Shown here: one piece after another, positions 1-9,087 of the stretch
How positions within the stretch are numbered: the stretch's first letter is position 1
Layout of the letters: each line of letters begins with the position of its first letter
From: CAIQPS01 sp963721365
GTDB taxonomy: Bacteria; Actinomycetota; Thermoleophilia; RBG-16-64-13
Direction of reading: 5' to 3'
DNA: 64,000 bases
Assembly (NCBI GenBank): GCA_963721365.1
Contig: CAVRJE010000017.1
Span: forward strand, 145,231-209,230
Program-made: the position numbers and the translations under genes
Notes under the pieces: generated by a model
What the model saw: only the letters and a program-made list of their open reading frames with translations
Databases searched by the model: none
What the model was told of the DNA's origin: nothing

Positions 1-1617
1 AGCCGCTGGCTCCGTCGTTGAGCTTCACGGCGATGCGGGAGGCACGCAGTCCTGTTCTAGCCAGCTTCCATCTGACGCCCGTGGCGATCGCCGCCTACGA
101 GCTGGGGCAGTCCGTACTCGACCGCTTCTTCCGGCGGCTGGACGCCCGCGTGGTGACCTTCCCCGAGGGACGGCGGATGATGGACGAGCTCTACCCCGGA
201 GACTACGAGTTCATCACCTGCGGGACGGCGCTGCAGCCGGTCGACAGTGGCGACCCTCCTCGAAGCGGTGCCTCTCCGCGTTTTGGCCTCTACGTGTATC
301 GCGGCGACGCGCGGCGTTCGCTGCGGGCACTGCTGCGCGCCCTCGCCGATGACTTCCCCTCAGGGCTCGATCGCATCGTCGTCGCTTTTCAGAGCTCCTC
401 GGCCGATCGCTGGCCGCCGCGAGCCGTGCCGCGCAAGTTGCGACCTCGAGTGGACCTTGTGCGGTTCGAGTCGGCCGAGGAGTTGGGTCCCGTCTACCAG
501 GGCGCGACTGTCGCCATTCTTCCTTTCCTCGGCGGTGAGTGGCTCTGTAGTTCCATCGCCGAGGCCGCGGTCTGCGGCTGTCCGGTCGTCGGCCCCGACC
601 TGCCGCCGGTGCGGGACTACCTCGAGTCTTTCGACGGGGCGGCGGTCGGCTCCGCGTTTCGGGGGGCGGTGTTCTCGCCCAACGATTTCGGCTCGCTCGG
701 CCGCGCGGTCGCCGAGGTGCTGGCACCCGCCCCCGCCGGGTCAGCGGCCTCGCCCGGCGATTCAGCCTACTCGATCTGCCACGGTGGCGGAACGGTTCGA
801 GACGCTCTACCGGGACACCATCGCGGCTTCCACCGGGGACCGGGTGGCGGGGAAGACTCTCGCGGCAAGCCACTCCCTTCAGGTGCGAGGCATCGGCGAG
901 GAGCCGCTCCGCAGACGGGCGAAACTGGCGGCGCTGAGCCCCTCGCGTCCCGATTGGATCAACGCCGACCTGCATATGCACTCGAACTTCTCCAAGGACT
1001 GCACGCACACCGTCGAGTCGATCATCCGTACGGCCCGGGAGATCGGGCTGGGGGCCATCGCGCTGACGGACCACAACGAGATAAAGGGGGCCTTCCTGGC
1101 CCGAGAGTTGGCCGAAGGCGATCCGTTCGTCATCGTGGCCGAGGAGATAAAGTCCAAAGAGGGCGAAGTCATCGGCCTCTTTCTCCAGGAGCACATCCCC
1201 GGGAAGTTGAGCTTCGACGAGACCCTCTCCCGCATCAAGGAGCAAGGCGCGCTCGTCTACGTTCCCCATCCCTTCGACGCCCTGCGCACCACTCCGACCT
1301 ATCGGGCGCTCGTCGATAACCTGCATCGCATCGACGTTATCGAGATCTACAACGCGAAGGTGGCCCTCTCTTCGTTCAACCTGAGCGCCGAGCGTTTCGC
1401 CGCCAAATACAACATCGTGGCCGGGGCGGGCAGCGACGCGCACGTGCTGCAGGCCCTGGGGACGGCTATGTTGCGCATGCCGAAGTTCCACGATCCGGAG
1501 AGCTTCATGGCGGCCCTGTGGGAAGCGGATATCATCGCCCGGCGCAAGAGTCTGCTCTACCTGCAGTCGCTCAAGCTCCTGCACACCACTCTCGACCGGG
1601 TCCTGCCGGAGGAGTAG
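1..1617 (+). CDS. Glycosyltransferase-PHP phosphoesterase fusion, 5' partial, one frameshift
   Basis: The reading frame is already open at base 3, so the start lies outside the window. The first part (to about base 765) reads as the C-terminal half of a GT-B glycosyltransferase, with the typical late block VYQGATVAILPF followed by a Glu-containing SIAEAAVCGCPVV segment. The frame then shifts by one near 760-775. The other frame continues through a typical glycosyltransferase end (ERFETLYR) into a PHP domain. PHP metal-ligand motifs are visible: DLHMHSN near base 970, LTDHNE near 1067, VPHPFDA near 1261 and GSDAH near 1432. PHP domains are metal-dependent phosphoesterases. The joined protein would make and perhaps trim a phosphorylated sugar product; that role is inferred. 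The shift is probably an error, because both halves are well conserved on either side. Confidence 0.75.
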
Positions 1618-1717
1618 GGAGGGCGGCCACCGGCCGAACGGCCCCGGCCGTACCGCGGGCGCCCGGGCCGGAGGCCGCGCCGGAGGATTTCTCCGCTCGC
1701 CCGCCAATATAGTCAGC

Positions 1718-2341
1718 ATGAACAACTCCCAGCCTCTTACCGAGGCCACCGAGATATACCGCAAACTTGAAGAGCGGGCGATAAGCGACAGTAACGACCT
1801 CAACCGCCGCATCGTCGCCTGCAGGAGATGCCGCAGGGGCCAGGGCTTTCTTCCCACAGTCGGGTCCGGCCACCCGCTGGCCGACATCCTCCTGGTGAAG
1901 TACCAGCCCCACTACCTCGAGGTGAACGAGGGCGTGTCGTTCTACGGCCGGTCGGGATCCGCGGTCCTCAAGAGTATGGAACGGCTTGGTGTGAACCCTT
2001 TGGTGGTCTACGGCACCAACCTGCTCAAGTGCCACGACGTCCGGCCGGCGGAGGGCGAGAAGAACTGCCCCCTGTACTGGCTCGAGGAGTTCCACATCAC
2101 GCACCCCCGCATCATGGTCGTCATGGGCCGGCAGACACTGCAGGTCATCAACAAGTCTCGGGTAGCCGGGATGAAGCGCCTGGCCTGGGACCCAGGAGCT
2201 CTGCAGACCTTCACGCCCTTCTGCAAAGTGCTGGTCACCCCCGACATCGACGCCTCGCTCGACGACGACCAGGCCAAGGCCGAGTTCTGGAAGGCCTTCC
2301 GCAGTCTGGGAGAATGGTTCCAGGACGAGCCGCCCTACTAG
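1718..2341 (+). CDS. Uracil-DNA glycosylase superfamily protein with altered catalytic motifs
   Basis: This 207-residue protein has the outline of a family 4/5 uracil-DNA glycosylase. Four cysteines sit at about C35, C38, C105 and C117, in the spacing that holds the [4Fe-4S] cluster of that family. The block SFYGRSGSAVLKSMERLG followed by GTNLLKC matches the usual FVGRAGQLLD and TNVVKC segments. The glycine-rich catalytic motif (normally GEGPG) is replaced by VKYQPH, and the usual late HPS motif is replaced by TPDID. It is therefore a divergent member and may not excise uracil. It stands alone between a glycosyltransferase and a convergent RNA methyltransferase gene. Confidence 0.65.
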   Translation: MNNSQPLTEATEIYRKLEERAISDSNDLNRRIVACRRCRRGQGFLPTVGSGHPLADILLVKYQPHYLEVNEGVSFYGRSGSAVLKSMERLGVNPLVVYGTNLLKCHDVRPAEGEKNCPLYWLEEFHITHPRIMVVMGRQTLQVINKSRVAGMKRLAWDPGALQTFTPFCKVLVTPDIDASLDDDQAKAEFWKAFRSLGEWFQDEPPY

Positions 2342-2348
2342 ACTGAAG

Positions 2349-3793
2349 CTACTGCATCAGTGACAGCGACCCCACGCACTCCACGTGCGGGGTGTGGGGG
2401 AACATGTCCACCGGGGTGACGCGCTCGAGGCGATAGCCGTAGTCCTGGAACCGGGCAACGTTCGGCCCCATCGTCGCCGGATTGCAGGAGACGTAGACGA
2501 TCCTCGGCGCCTGCACCTCGCCGATGCGGGTGATGGCTTTTTCCGGCAGGCCGGCCCGGGGCGGGTCGACGATCACCACATCGGGTCTCCGGACCGGTTC
2601 GGGTAGCTCGCGGGCGCCGTCCACTACTTCCCGCAGCACCTTGGCCACGTCCCCCTCGATGAAGAAGGCGTTCTCTATCCCGTTCGAGCGGGCGTTCTCG
2701 CGTGCGTCCTCCACCGCCGCGGATATGGCCTCGATCCCCAGCACTGCGCCGCGCCGCCGGCGAGCGAGAGGCCGATGGAGCCCGCCCCCGAGTAGAGGTC
2801 CCAGACGACCGGGCCGGCCGAGGCCGTGCCGCCGCCAGGGCCTGCGGCTGCGTCGCCAAGCGGGCGGGTCGCGGCTGACGCGACTTCCTGGCGGACGAGG
2901 CCGTAGAGCAACTCCGTCATCCTGGGGTTAGTCTGGAAGAAGGCGTCGACGGACACTTTGAGGGTGATGCCGGCCGCCTTCTCGAGCAGGTAGGGCCGCC
3001 CCCATAAAGTCGTCGACTCCAGGCCGTTGCTTACCTCGGCCCTTCCGCCGTTGACCGCATGGACGAGGCCCACGAGTTGGGGATGGGCCGAGCGGAGCCG
3101 GTCGACGAGCCGAGCCGCTCCCGGCAACTCGCCGGGGATCGTCACCAGACTCAGAAGCAGTTCCGATCCCCCCTGCGCGGAACGGGCAAGTAGATGCCGG
3201 GCAAAGCCCTCGCCTCTCCTGGGCTCCCAGCCCGGCAGCCCTTCGTCGCGCAGCCACGCTTCCACAGTCGTCCGGGCCTGCTCCAACCCGGGTTCGAGCA
3301 GATGGCATTCGGAGATTTGCAGGACCGAATCCCATCGTCCGGGCGGCCGGAAGCCGATCACGGCCCCTTCGCTGCTCGTGCCGATGGAGAAATCGGCCCG
3401 GTTGCGATACCGCCACGGGTCGGCCATGCCTGCGATGGGGAGCATCTCGAAGTCGCGGAGCCCTCCCAGGTGTTCCAGCGACTCCCGGACCTGCCTGGTC
3501 TTGTACTCGAGCTGCACTGCGTAGTCAAGCCCCTGCCAGACACACCCTCCGCAGGTGCCGAAGAAGGGACAGCGATGGGGTACGCGATCGGGCGAGGGAG
3601 TGAGGATCCTCTCCGCTCGGGCTTCGGCATAACGCTTCTTCAGTTTGGTGATGCGGGCGCTGACGATGTCGCCAGGGACGGCCCCGGTGACGAACACGAC
3701 GAATTCGCCGATCTTCGCGATGCCCGCACCGCCGAAGGCCAGGTTGGTGACATTCAGGTCGACAAGCTGGTTCTTCTGCAGCTTGGGGGTCAT
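2349..3793 (-). CDS. 23S rRNA (uracil-5-)-methyltransferase, TrmA/RlmD family, one frameshift
   Basis: The protein transfers a methyl group from S-adenosylmethionine to C5 of uracil in RNA. A TRAM RNA-binding domain occupies roughly residues 5-65. An iron-sulfur Cys cluster CPFFGTCGGC lies near residue 75-85. The SAM-binding motif LYSGAGSIGLSLAGG comes just before the break, and the C-terminal part holds VIVDPPRAG and the catalytic Cys in VYVSCNPATMG. The frame slips once near 2740-2755, inside the SAM-binding domain. Correcting it by one base joins the two halves cleanly. Which uridine is modified cannot be told from sequence alone. Confidence 0.85.
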
Positions 3794-3875
3794 CCGCTTC
3801 GATCCTCGGAGAGTGATTTCGGCCGCGCTAGTGTCCGCGGCGCTGCCGAGATCGCGACGCTGCTCCCGTGCCTGG

Positions 3876-4133
3876 CTATTTGCTTCTCACCGGATGCATC
3901 AAGCCCATGATGATCAGAACGACTGCGGCGACGGCGATCGAGATCAGGAAGCTCCAGATGTTGAAATTGTCGAAGATCCCGCCAAACCCAACGGCCCAGC
4001 CTATGAACCCCCCAACCAGGCCCCCGATCAGACCGGCGATCAGCGTCCTGATGAAGCCGAACCGCCGGCGGGTGATGAACCGCGCAAGGTAGCCCAGCAC
4101 GAGACCAACGAGGATCCAACTCAACAGTGGCAT
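3876..4133 (-). CDS. GlsB/YeaQ/YmgE family small membrane protein
   Basis: This 85-residue protein has three hydrophobic segments with many glycines, including LIAGLIGGLVGGFIGWAVG. That is the signature of the transglycosylase-associated (YeaQ/GlsB) family of stress-induced inner-membrane proteins. A cluster of basic residues (RRRFGFIR) separates the first and second membrane segments. The length is normal for the family. Its biochemical role is not established even in well-studied members. It lies between clpB and the RNA methyltransferase on the same strand, with about 60 bases to the former's stop. Confidence 0.8.
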   Translation of the reverse strand: MPLLSWILVGLVLGYLARFITRRRFGFIRTLIAGLIGGLVGGFIGWAVGFGGIFDNFNIWSFLISIAVAAVVLIIMGLMHPVRSK

Positions 4134-4195
4134 GGCGTCGTTCTCCTATCGTCAGGGTGCGTCTCTTGCCCCGCATCCTAGCACGGGCCGGAAAC

Positions 4196-6778
4196 CTACT
4201 CGCCCGCCTTTTCGAAGACCAGCTCCAGATCGTGCTCGTCAACCATGATCGTGTCGCCGTCGCGGAACTCGCCTTTCAGCAGCGCGAGAGCCACCCGGTC
4301 CTGGATCTCCTTCTGGATGAGGCGTTTGAGCGGCCGAGCGCCGTAGGCGGGGTCGTAGCCCTGCTGCGCCAGGTAGAGCTTTGCCGCGTCGGTGATCTCC
4401 AGGTGGATGTCGCGCTCCGCGAGCCGTTTGCGAAGCAGACCGAGTTGGATGTCGACGATGCCCTTGATGTGCTCCAGGCTCAGCCGGTGGAAGATGATCA
4501 CCTCGTCCACCCGGTTGAGGAACTCGGGCTTGAAGGTCGCCTGCATCAGTTCGGTCACCCGCATGTTCATCTCGATCTCGGTGATGTCGGGGTCGAGAAT
4601 GAACTGGCCGCCCACGTTGGAGGTCATGATGACCACGGAGTTCTTGAAGTCCACCGTCCGGCCGTGGCCGTCGGTAAGCCGGCCCTCGTCCAGGATCTGC
4701 AGCAGCAGGTTGAAGACGTCCGGGTGCGCCTTCTCGATCTCGTCGAGGAGAAGCACTGAGTAGGGGCGTCGCCGCACGGCCTCGGTGAGGTAGCCGCCTT
4801 CCTCGTAGCCTACGTAGCCGGGCGGCGCCCCGATGAGCCGGGCCACGGAGTGCCGCTCCTGGAACTCGCTCATGTCCACGCGGACCATGGCCTTTTCGTC
4901 GTCGAACAGGAATTCGGCCAATGCCCGGCCGAGCTCCGTCTTGCCGACGCCTGTGGGCCCCAGGAAGATGAAGCTGCCGATAGGCCGGTTCGGGTCCTGC
5001 AGACCCGCGCGGGCCCGCCGGATGGCGCTGGCCACGGCCTCCAGAGCGTCGTCCTGCCCCACCACCCGGAGCCGCAGTCTCTCCTCCATGTGGATAAGCT
5101 TCTCCACTTCGCCTTCGAGCAGCCGCGACACCGGGATGCCGGTCCACTTGGCGACCACTTCGGCGATGTCTTCCTCTTCGACTTCTTCCTTGAGCATCCG
5201 GACTTCGCTCTGCAGCTCGTTCAGGTGCTGGTTCTCGGTTGCCAGCCGCCGCTCGGCGTCCGGTATGCGACCGTAGCGAAGCTCCGCGGTCTTCTGCAGG
5301 TCGCCCACGCGCTCGGCACGCTCCGCTTCGGTCTTGGCCTGGTCGATCTCCTCTTTGACCGCCTGGATCTTGCCGATGGCGTCTTTCTCGGCTTGCCAGT
5401 GAGCCCTCATCCCGGACGACTGCTCTCGCAGATCGGCCAATTCGGACTCGATGGTCCTGCGCCGCTCCGTGGAAGCCGTATCTTTCTCTTTGCTCAGAGC
5501 GTGGTGCTCGATGTCGAGCTGCTTGATGCGCCGCTCCACCTGGTCGATCTCCATGGGCATCGAGTCGATCTCGATCCGCAGGCGGCTGGCCGCTTCGTCC
5601 ATCAGGTCGATGGCCTTGTCGGGCAGAAAGCGATCGGAGATATACCGGTGGGAAAGCACGGCCGCTGCGATGAGGGCGGAGTCCTGGATGCGGACGCCGT
5701 GGTGCACCTCGTAGCGCTCCTTGAGCCCACGCAAGATGGCGATCGTGTCTTCCACCGTCGGCTCGCCGACCAGGACGGGCTGGAAGCGCCGCTCCAGGGC
5801 CGCGTCCTTCTCCACGTGCTTCCGATACTCGTCGAGCGTGGTCGCACCGACGACCCGCAACTCGCCGCGGGCGAGCATAGGCTTGAGCATGTTCGCAGCG
5901 TCGACCGCCCCTTCGGCGCCGCCGGCGCCCACGATGGTATGCATCTCGTCGATGAAGGTGATGATCTCGCCTTCGGAATCGGCGATCTCCTTCAGGACGG
6001 CCTTGAGGCGCTCCTCGAATTCCCCGCGGTATTTGGCTCCGGCGACGATGGCGCCGATGTCGAGCGCCACGACCCGCTTGTTCTTCAGACCCTCGGGTAC
6101 GTCACCGGACACGATCCTCTGGGCCAGCCCCTCGGCGATGGCCGTCTTGCCAACGCCCGGCTCGCCGATGAGGACGGGGTTGTTCTTCGTCCGGCGGCTC
6201 AGCACCTGGATCACGCGGCGGATCTCGTCGTCGCGGCCGATTACTGGGTCCAGCTTGCCCCTACGGGCTAATTCGGTCAGATCGCGTCCGAAGCGCTGCA
6301 GCGCCTGATATTTCTCCTCGGCGTTGGGGTCCTCGGCCCTCTGAGAGCCGCGCAGGTCCTTGAGTACCTTAAGGAGGGCATCACGGGTGACCGCGTAGCG
6401 CTTGAACAGATCGCCCACATAGCCGGGGCTCGCTGTAAGGCCCATGAGCACGTGCTCCGTGGACACGTAAGCATCCTTCATCTTGTCGGCCTCGGACTGG
6501 GCAGTCTCGAGGACCGACTGGGTCTCCCGGGCGAAGCCCACTTGCGTGTCTCCGTGCACGGTGCCGAAGCGCTCCAGCCGCCGGGCCAGTTCCGAACGGA
6601 TGGCGGCATGACTTGCGCCGATGCGCTCCAATATAGGGACCGTCAAGCCCCCGTCCTGGTCCAGTAGGGCGATCGTCAGATGCTCGGGCTCGACCTGCGC
6701 GTGCCCGCGCTCTTGAGCCAGCTTCTGCGCGGCGGCGAGCGCTTCCTGGGCCTTGAGCGTCAATCGTTCCAGTTGCAT
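4196..6778 (-). CDS. clpB: ATP-dependent disaggregase ClpB
   Basis: ClpB is a hexameric AAA+ unfoldase that works with DnaK, DnaJ and GrpE to dissolve protein aggregates in the cytoplasm. The protein has about 860 residues, the usual length. It shows the N-terminal Clp repeat domain, the first ATPase (Walker A GEPGVGKTAIAEG), the long coiled-coil middle domain with many Glu/Arg/Gln residues, and the second ATPase (Walker A GPTGVGKTELG, sensor region TSNVGG). I prefer the ATG at 6778 over TTG at 6787 because an AAGGAG ribosome site ends nine bases upstream of it. It follows the penicillin-binding protein gene by about 40 bases on the same strand, and I see no HspR operator directly before it. 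The frame is intact. Confidence 0.97.
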   Translation of the reverse strand: MQLERLTLKAQEALAAAQKLAQERGHAQVEPEHLTIALLDQDGGLTVPILERIGASHAAIRSELARRLERFGTVHGDTQVGFARETQSVLETAQSEADKMKDAYVSTEHVLMGLTASPGYVGDLFKRYAVTRDALLKVLKDLRGSQRAEDPNAEEKYQALQRFGRDLTELARRGKLDPVIGRDDEIRRVIQVLSRRTKNNPVLIGEPGVGKTAIAEGLAQRIVSGDVPEGLKNKRVVALDIGAIVAGAKYRGEFEERLKAVLKEIADSEGEIITFIDEMHTIVGAGGAEGAVDAANMLKPMLARGELRVVGATTLDEYRKHVEKDAALERRFQPVLVGEPTVEDTIAILRGLKERYEVHHGVRIQDSALIAAAVLSHRYISDRFLPDKAIDLMDEAASRLRIEIDSMPMEIDQVERRIKQLDIEHHALSKEKDTASTERRRTIESELADLREQSSGMRAHWQAEKDAIGKIQAVKEEIDQAKTEAERAERVGDLQKTAELRYGRIPDAERRLATENQHLNELQSEVRMLKEEVEEEDIAEVVAKWTGIPVSRLLEGEVEKLIHMEERLRLRVVGQDDALEAVASAIRRARAGLQDPNRPIGSFIFLGPTGVGKTELGRALAEFLFDDEKAMVRVDMSEFQERHSVARLIGAPPGYVGYEEGGYLTEAVRRRPYSVLLLDEIEKAHPDVFNLLLQILDEGRLTDGHGRTVDFKNSVVIMTSNVGGQFILDPDITEIEMNMRVTELMQATFKPEFLNRVDEVIIFHRLSLEHIKGIVDIQLGLLRKRLAERDIHLEITDAAKLYLAQQGYDPAYGARPLKRLIQKEIQDRVALALLKGEFRDGDTIMVDEHDLELVFEKAGE

Positions 6779-6820
6779 GGCCACCAACTCCTTGCAGCCG
6801 TACGCTCGAACGCCGCGGCC

Positions 6821-8878
6821 CTACGGCTGGGGCGGCGGCGGTACGGTCACCGACACCGGCGGAGGCAACAGGGTCGTGGTCGTGGTCGTGCTCTGCGTCG
6901 TCGTCGACGAGGGGTAGGCGGCGTAGGTGCTGCGGAAGAACGGGTCGTACGTCATGAGGACCTGAGGCGCGCTGAAATCGAGCTCGGGGTAGTCGCGGTC
7001 CGCGACGTTCATGAACTTCTGCCAGATCTGGGCGGGGAAGCTTCCTCCGGTGACGCTGATGTTGTGGACGTCGGTCATAGGGATCTGCCCTTGGGGAAAG
7101 CCGACCCAGACCGTCGTGGAGAGGTGGGGCGTATATCCGCAGAACCAGGCGTCGCCGAATTCCTGAGCCGTACCCGTCTTGCCGGCGGCCGGGCGGTCGA
7201 TGTTGGCCTTGGTGCCTGTGCCGTGCAGGATGTTCTGCTGGAGGATGCGGGTGACGTCGTAGGCGACGCCGGCGGAGATAGCCTGCGTCCGTTTGGGGTT
7301 GGCCTGCCAGATCACCTTGCCGCTGGAATCCTTGATGCGCAGGATGATAGTGGGCTCCACATGCTCGCCCTTGTTCGAGAGGGTGCCGTAGGCCGAAGCC
7401 ATCTCCAGCGCGGACACGCCGTACGTCAGGCCGCCGAGGACGATGGCCGGGCTCACGTTCAGATACGAGGTGATACCCATTCGGTGGGCCGTGTCGACGA
7501 TGCGGTCGGCGCCCACGTCAAGCGCCAGCTGGGCGTAGACCGTGTTGTCGCTCCGCAGGGTCGCCTGCACGATGGTCGAGATGCCGTAGGAGTTACCGCC
7601 GAAGGTTCTCACCTTCCACGGCTGGGTGGCGCCCGGGTAGGTCAGGGAGACCGGCATTGACATGTAGGAGGTCTCCCAGGGGTCGATCCCCATCTCGATG
7701 GCGGCGGTCAGGCAGAACGTCTTGAAGGCCGAGCCCGCCTGACGCCGGCCCTGGGAGGCGAGATTGAACTTGGACGTATCGTAGTCGGTGCCGCCTACCA
7801 TCGCCCGGATGTAGCCGGTGTCGCTCTCGATGCTCACGAGCGCCGCCGAGGGATCTCCCTGCTTGTTCAGGATGGAGGCGATGGCGTCGGTGGCCAGCTT
7901 CTGATACGCGGGGTTTATGGTGGTCTCCACCCGCAGTCCGCCCTGGAACACCTTTTCCTCGCCGAACATGTCGATGAGCTGCTTGCGTACGTAGGCGACC
8001 ACATACGGCTCCTGGACTTGGGTGTAGGGAGAGTAGGGCGCCAACTGTATGGGCGTCAGGAGGGCGTCCTCGGCCTCCTGCTGAGTGATGAAGCCCAGAT
8101 CGGCCATCTTCTGGATGACCATATTGCGCCGTTCCAAGCGCCTTCTCCAGATGCTTGCGGGGAGAGAAACCGGTGGGAGCCTGGGGAAGGCCGGCTATGA
8201 GAGCGGCCTCGGCGAGAGTCAGCTTTGCGGGGTCCTTGCCGAAATACGTCTGCGCCGCGGCCTCGACGCCGTATGCATTCGAGCCGAAGTACACGGTGTT
8301 GAGATAGAGATCGAGGATCTCCTCCTTGGAGTACTTGCGCTCGAGTTGCCAGGCAAGGGCCATCTCGTTGAACTTGCGGTTGAACGAGAGGTCGGTGCGG
8401 TCGAGATAGAGGTTCCCCACCAGTTGCATCGTGATAGTCGAGAAGCCCTCGGTGGTGCGCTGGGCGCTGACGTTGGTGGCGAGGGCGCGCACGAAGCTTC
8501 TGAAGTCCACACCCGGATGGCTGTAGAAGCGCTCGTCTTCAATGGCTACCACGGCGTTGCGCAGGATCGGCGGGATCTGCTTGCCACTGATGACGGTCCG
8601 GTTCTCGACCCCGTGCAGATAGGAGAGAAGGGTGCCGTCGGCCGCGTAGATCGCACTTGTCTGTGCCAGCGACACCTGGTGCTGGTCGCCGAGCGAGGGG
8701 ATGTCATTCTCAAAGGCCGCCACGGTACGCAGACCCACGCTCAAGACCGCGCCGACAGATCCCCAGCCGCGATGAGCGGTATGGCGACGAGCACGGCGAT
8801 GAGGATGATGATGCGCCGCCGATGCGTCTTTTCCGAACGCCTCTGGCGGGCGCTGCGTCTTTTTCGACCGACCTTCAT
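6821..8878 (-). CDS. Class A penicillin-binding protein (PBP1A type), two frameshifts
   Basis: This bifunctional enzyme polymerises and cross-links peptidoglycan outside the membrane. The start chosen is ATG at 8878, followed by a basic stretch and one membrane helix (IIILIAVLVAIPLIAAG). The frame slips near 8755-8765, just after the helix. The glycosyltransferase domain follows, with AIEDERFYSHPGVDF, STITMQL and KYSKEEILDLYLN. A second slip falls near 8130-8150, between the two domains. The transpeptidase domain has its three motifs: Ser-x-x-Lys (GSAFKTF), SDN and KTGTAQ. The C-terminus is a low-complexity Thr then Pro tail, common in actinobacterial PBPs. Both breaks restore with single-base corrections. 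Confidence 0.88.
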
Positions 8879-8940
8879 GCGTCCCTCAGGAGCGTGGTGA
8901 ACGGCCCTCCGGGACGGCGGACCTCGCACGCTGCGACGTA

Positions 8941-8955
8941 TTGTACCGAATACAA
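8941..8955. promoter_or_regulatory. TTGTA-N5-TACAA inverted repeat in the pbp-dnaK intergenic region
   Basis: Perfect 5-base arms TTGTA and TACAA are separated by CCGAA. On the minus strand the repeat contains TACAAT, a possible -10 box for the penicillin-binding protein gene whose ATG lies about 60 bases away. A similar repeat with a four-base spacer occurs upstream of tupA (19446-19459). Whether a regulator binds either site is unknown. Confidence 0.3.
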
Positions 8956-9012
8956 GGTTTCTTCGGCATTTTCTCGGGAATACTGAGCCTGCACAGCTGC
9001 CCCATCCATAAA

Positions 9013-9033
9013 CTTGACAAAGATAGACTCAGA
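9013..9033 (+). promoter_or_regulatory. HAIR-type operator for HspR
   Basis: The HspR consensus is CTTGAGT-N7-ACTCAAG. Here the two half-sites read CTTGACA and ACTCAGA with exactly seven bases between, five of seven matching in each arm. The left arm overlaps the -35 box of the dnaK promoter, so a bound repressor would block RNA polymerase. A gene for HspR itself lies at the end of the same operon, which supports autoregulation. Confidence 0.75.
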
Positions 9034-9042
9034 TTTTATAAT
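9014..9042 (+). promoter_or_regulatory. Consensus sigma-70-type promoter for dnaK
   Basis: A perfect -35 box TTGACA (9014-9019) and a perfect -10 box TATAAT (9037-9042) are separated by 17 bases. Transcription would start near 9049, about 39 bases before the dnaK ATG. A GGAGGA ribosome site is at 9075-9080. Confidence 0.85.
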
Positions 9043-9087
9043 GGGCACATGCTAATGAACGTATAGCGAGCTGCGGAGGATATCTAA

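Noticed and set aside
879..1547. Minus-strand frames opposite the PHP domain
   Set aside because: Antisense shadows without ribosome sites; the PHP motifs on the plus strand are unambiguous.
4850..6271. 473-residue open frame on the plus strand opposite clpB
   Set aside because: It is an antisense shadow caused by high GC and codon bias; no ribosome site and low-complexity product.
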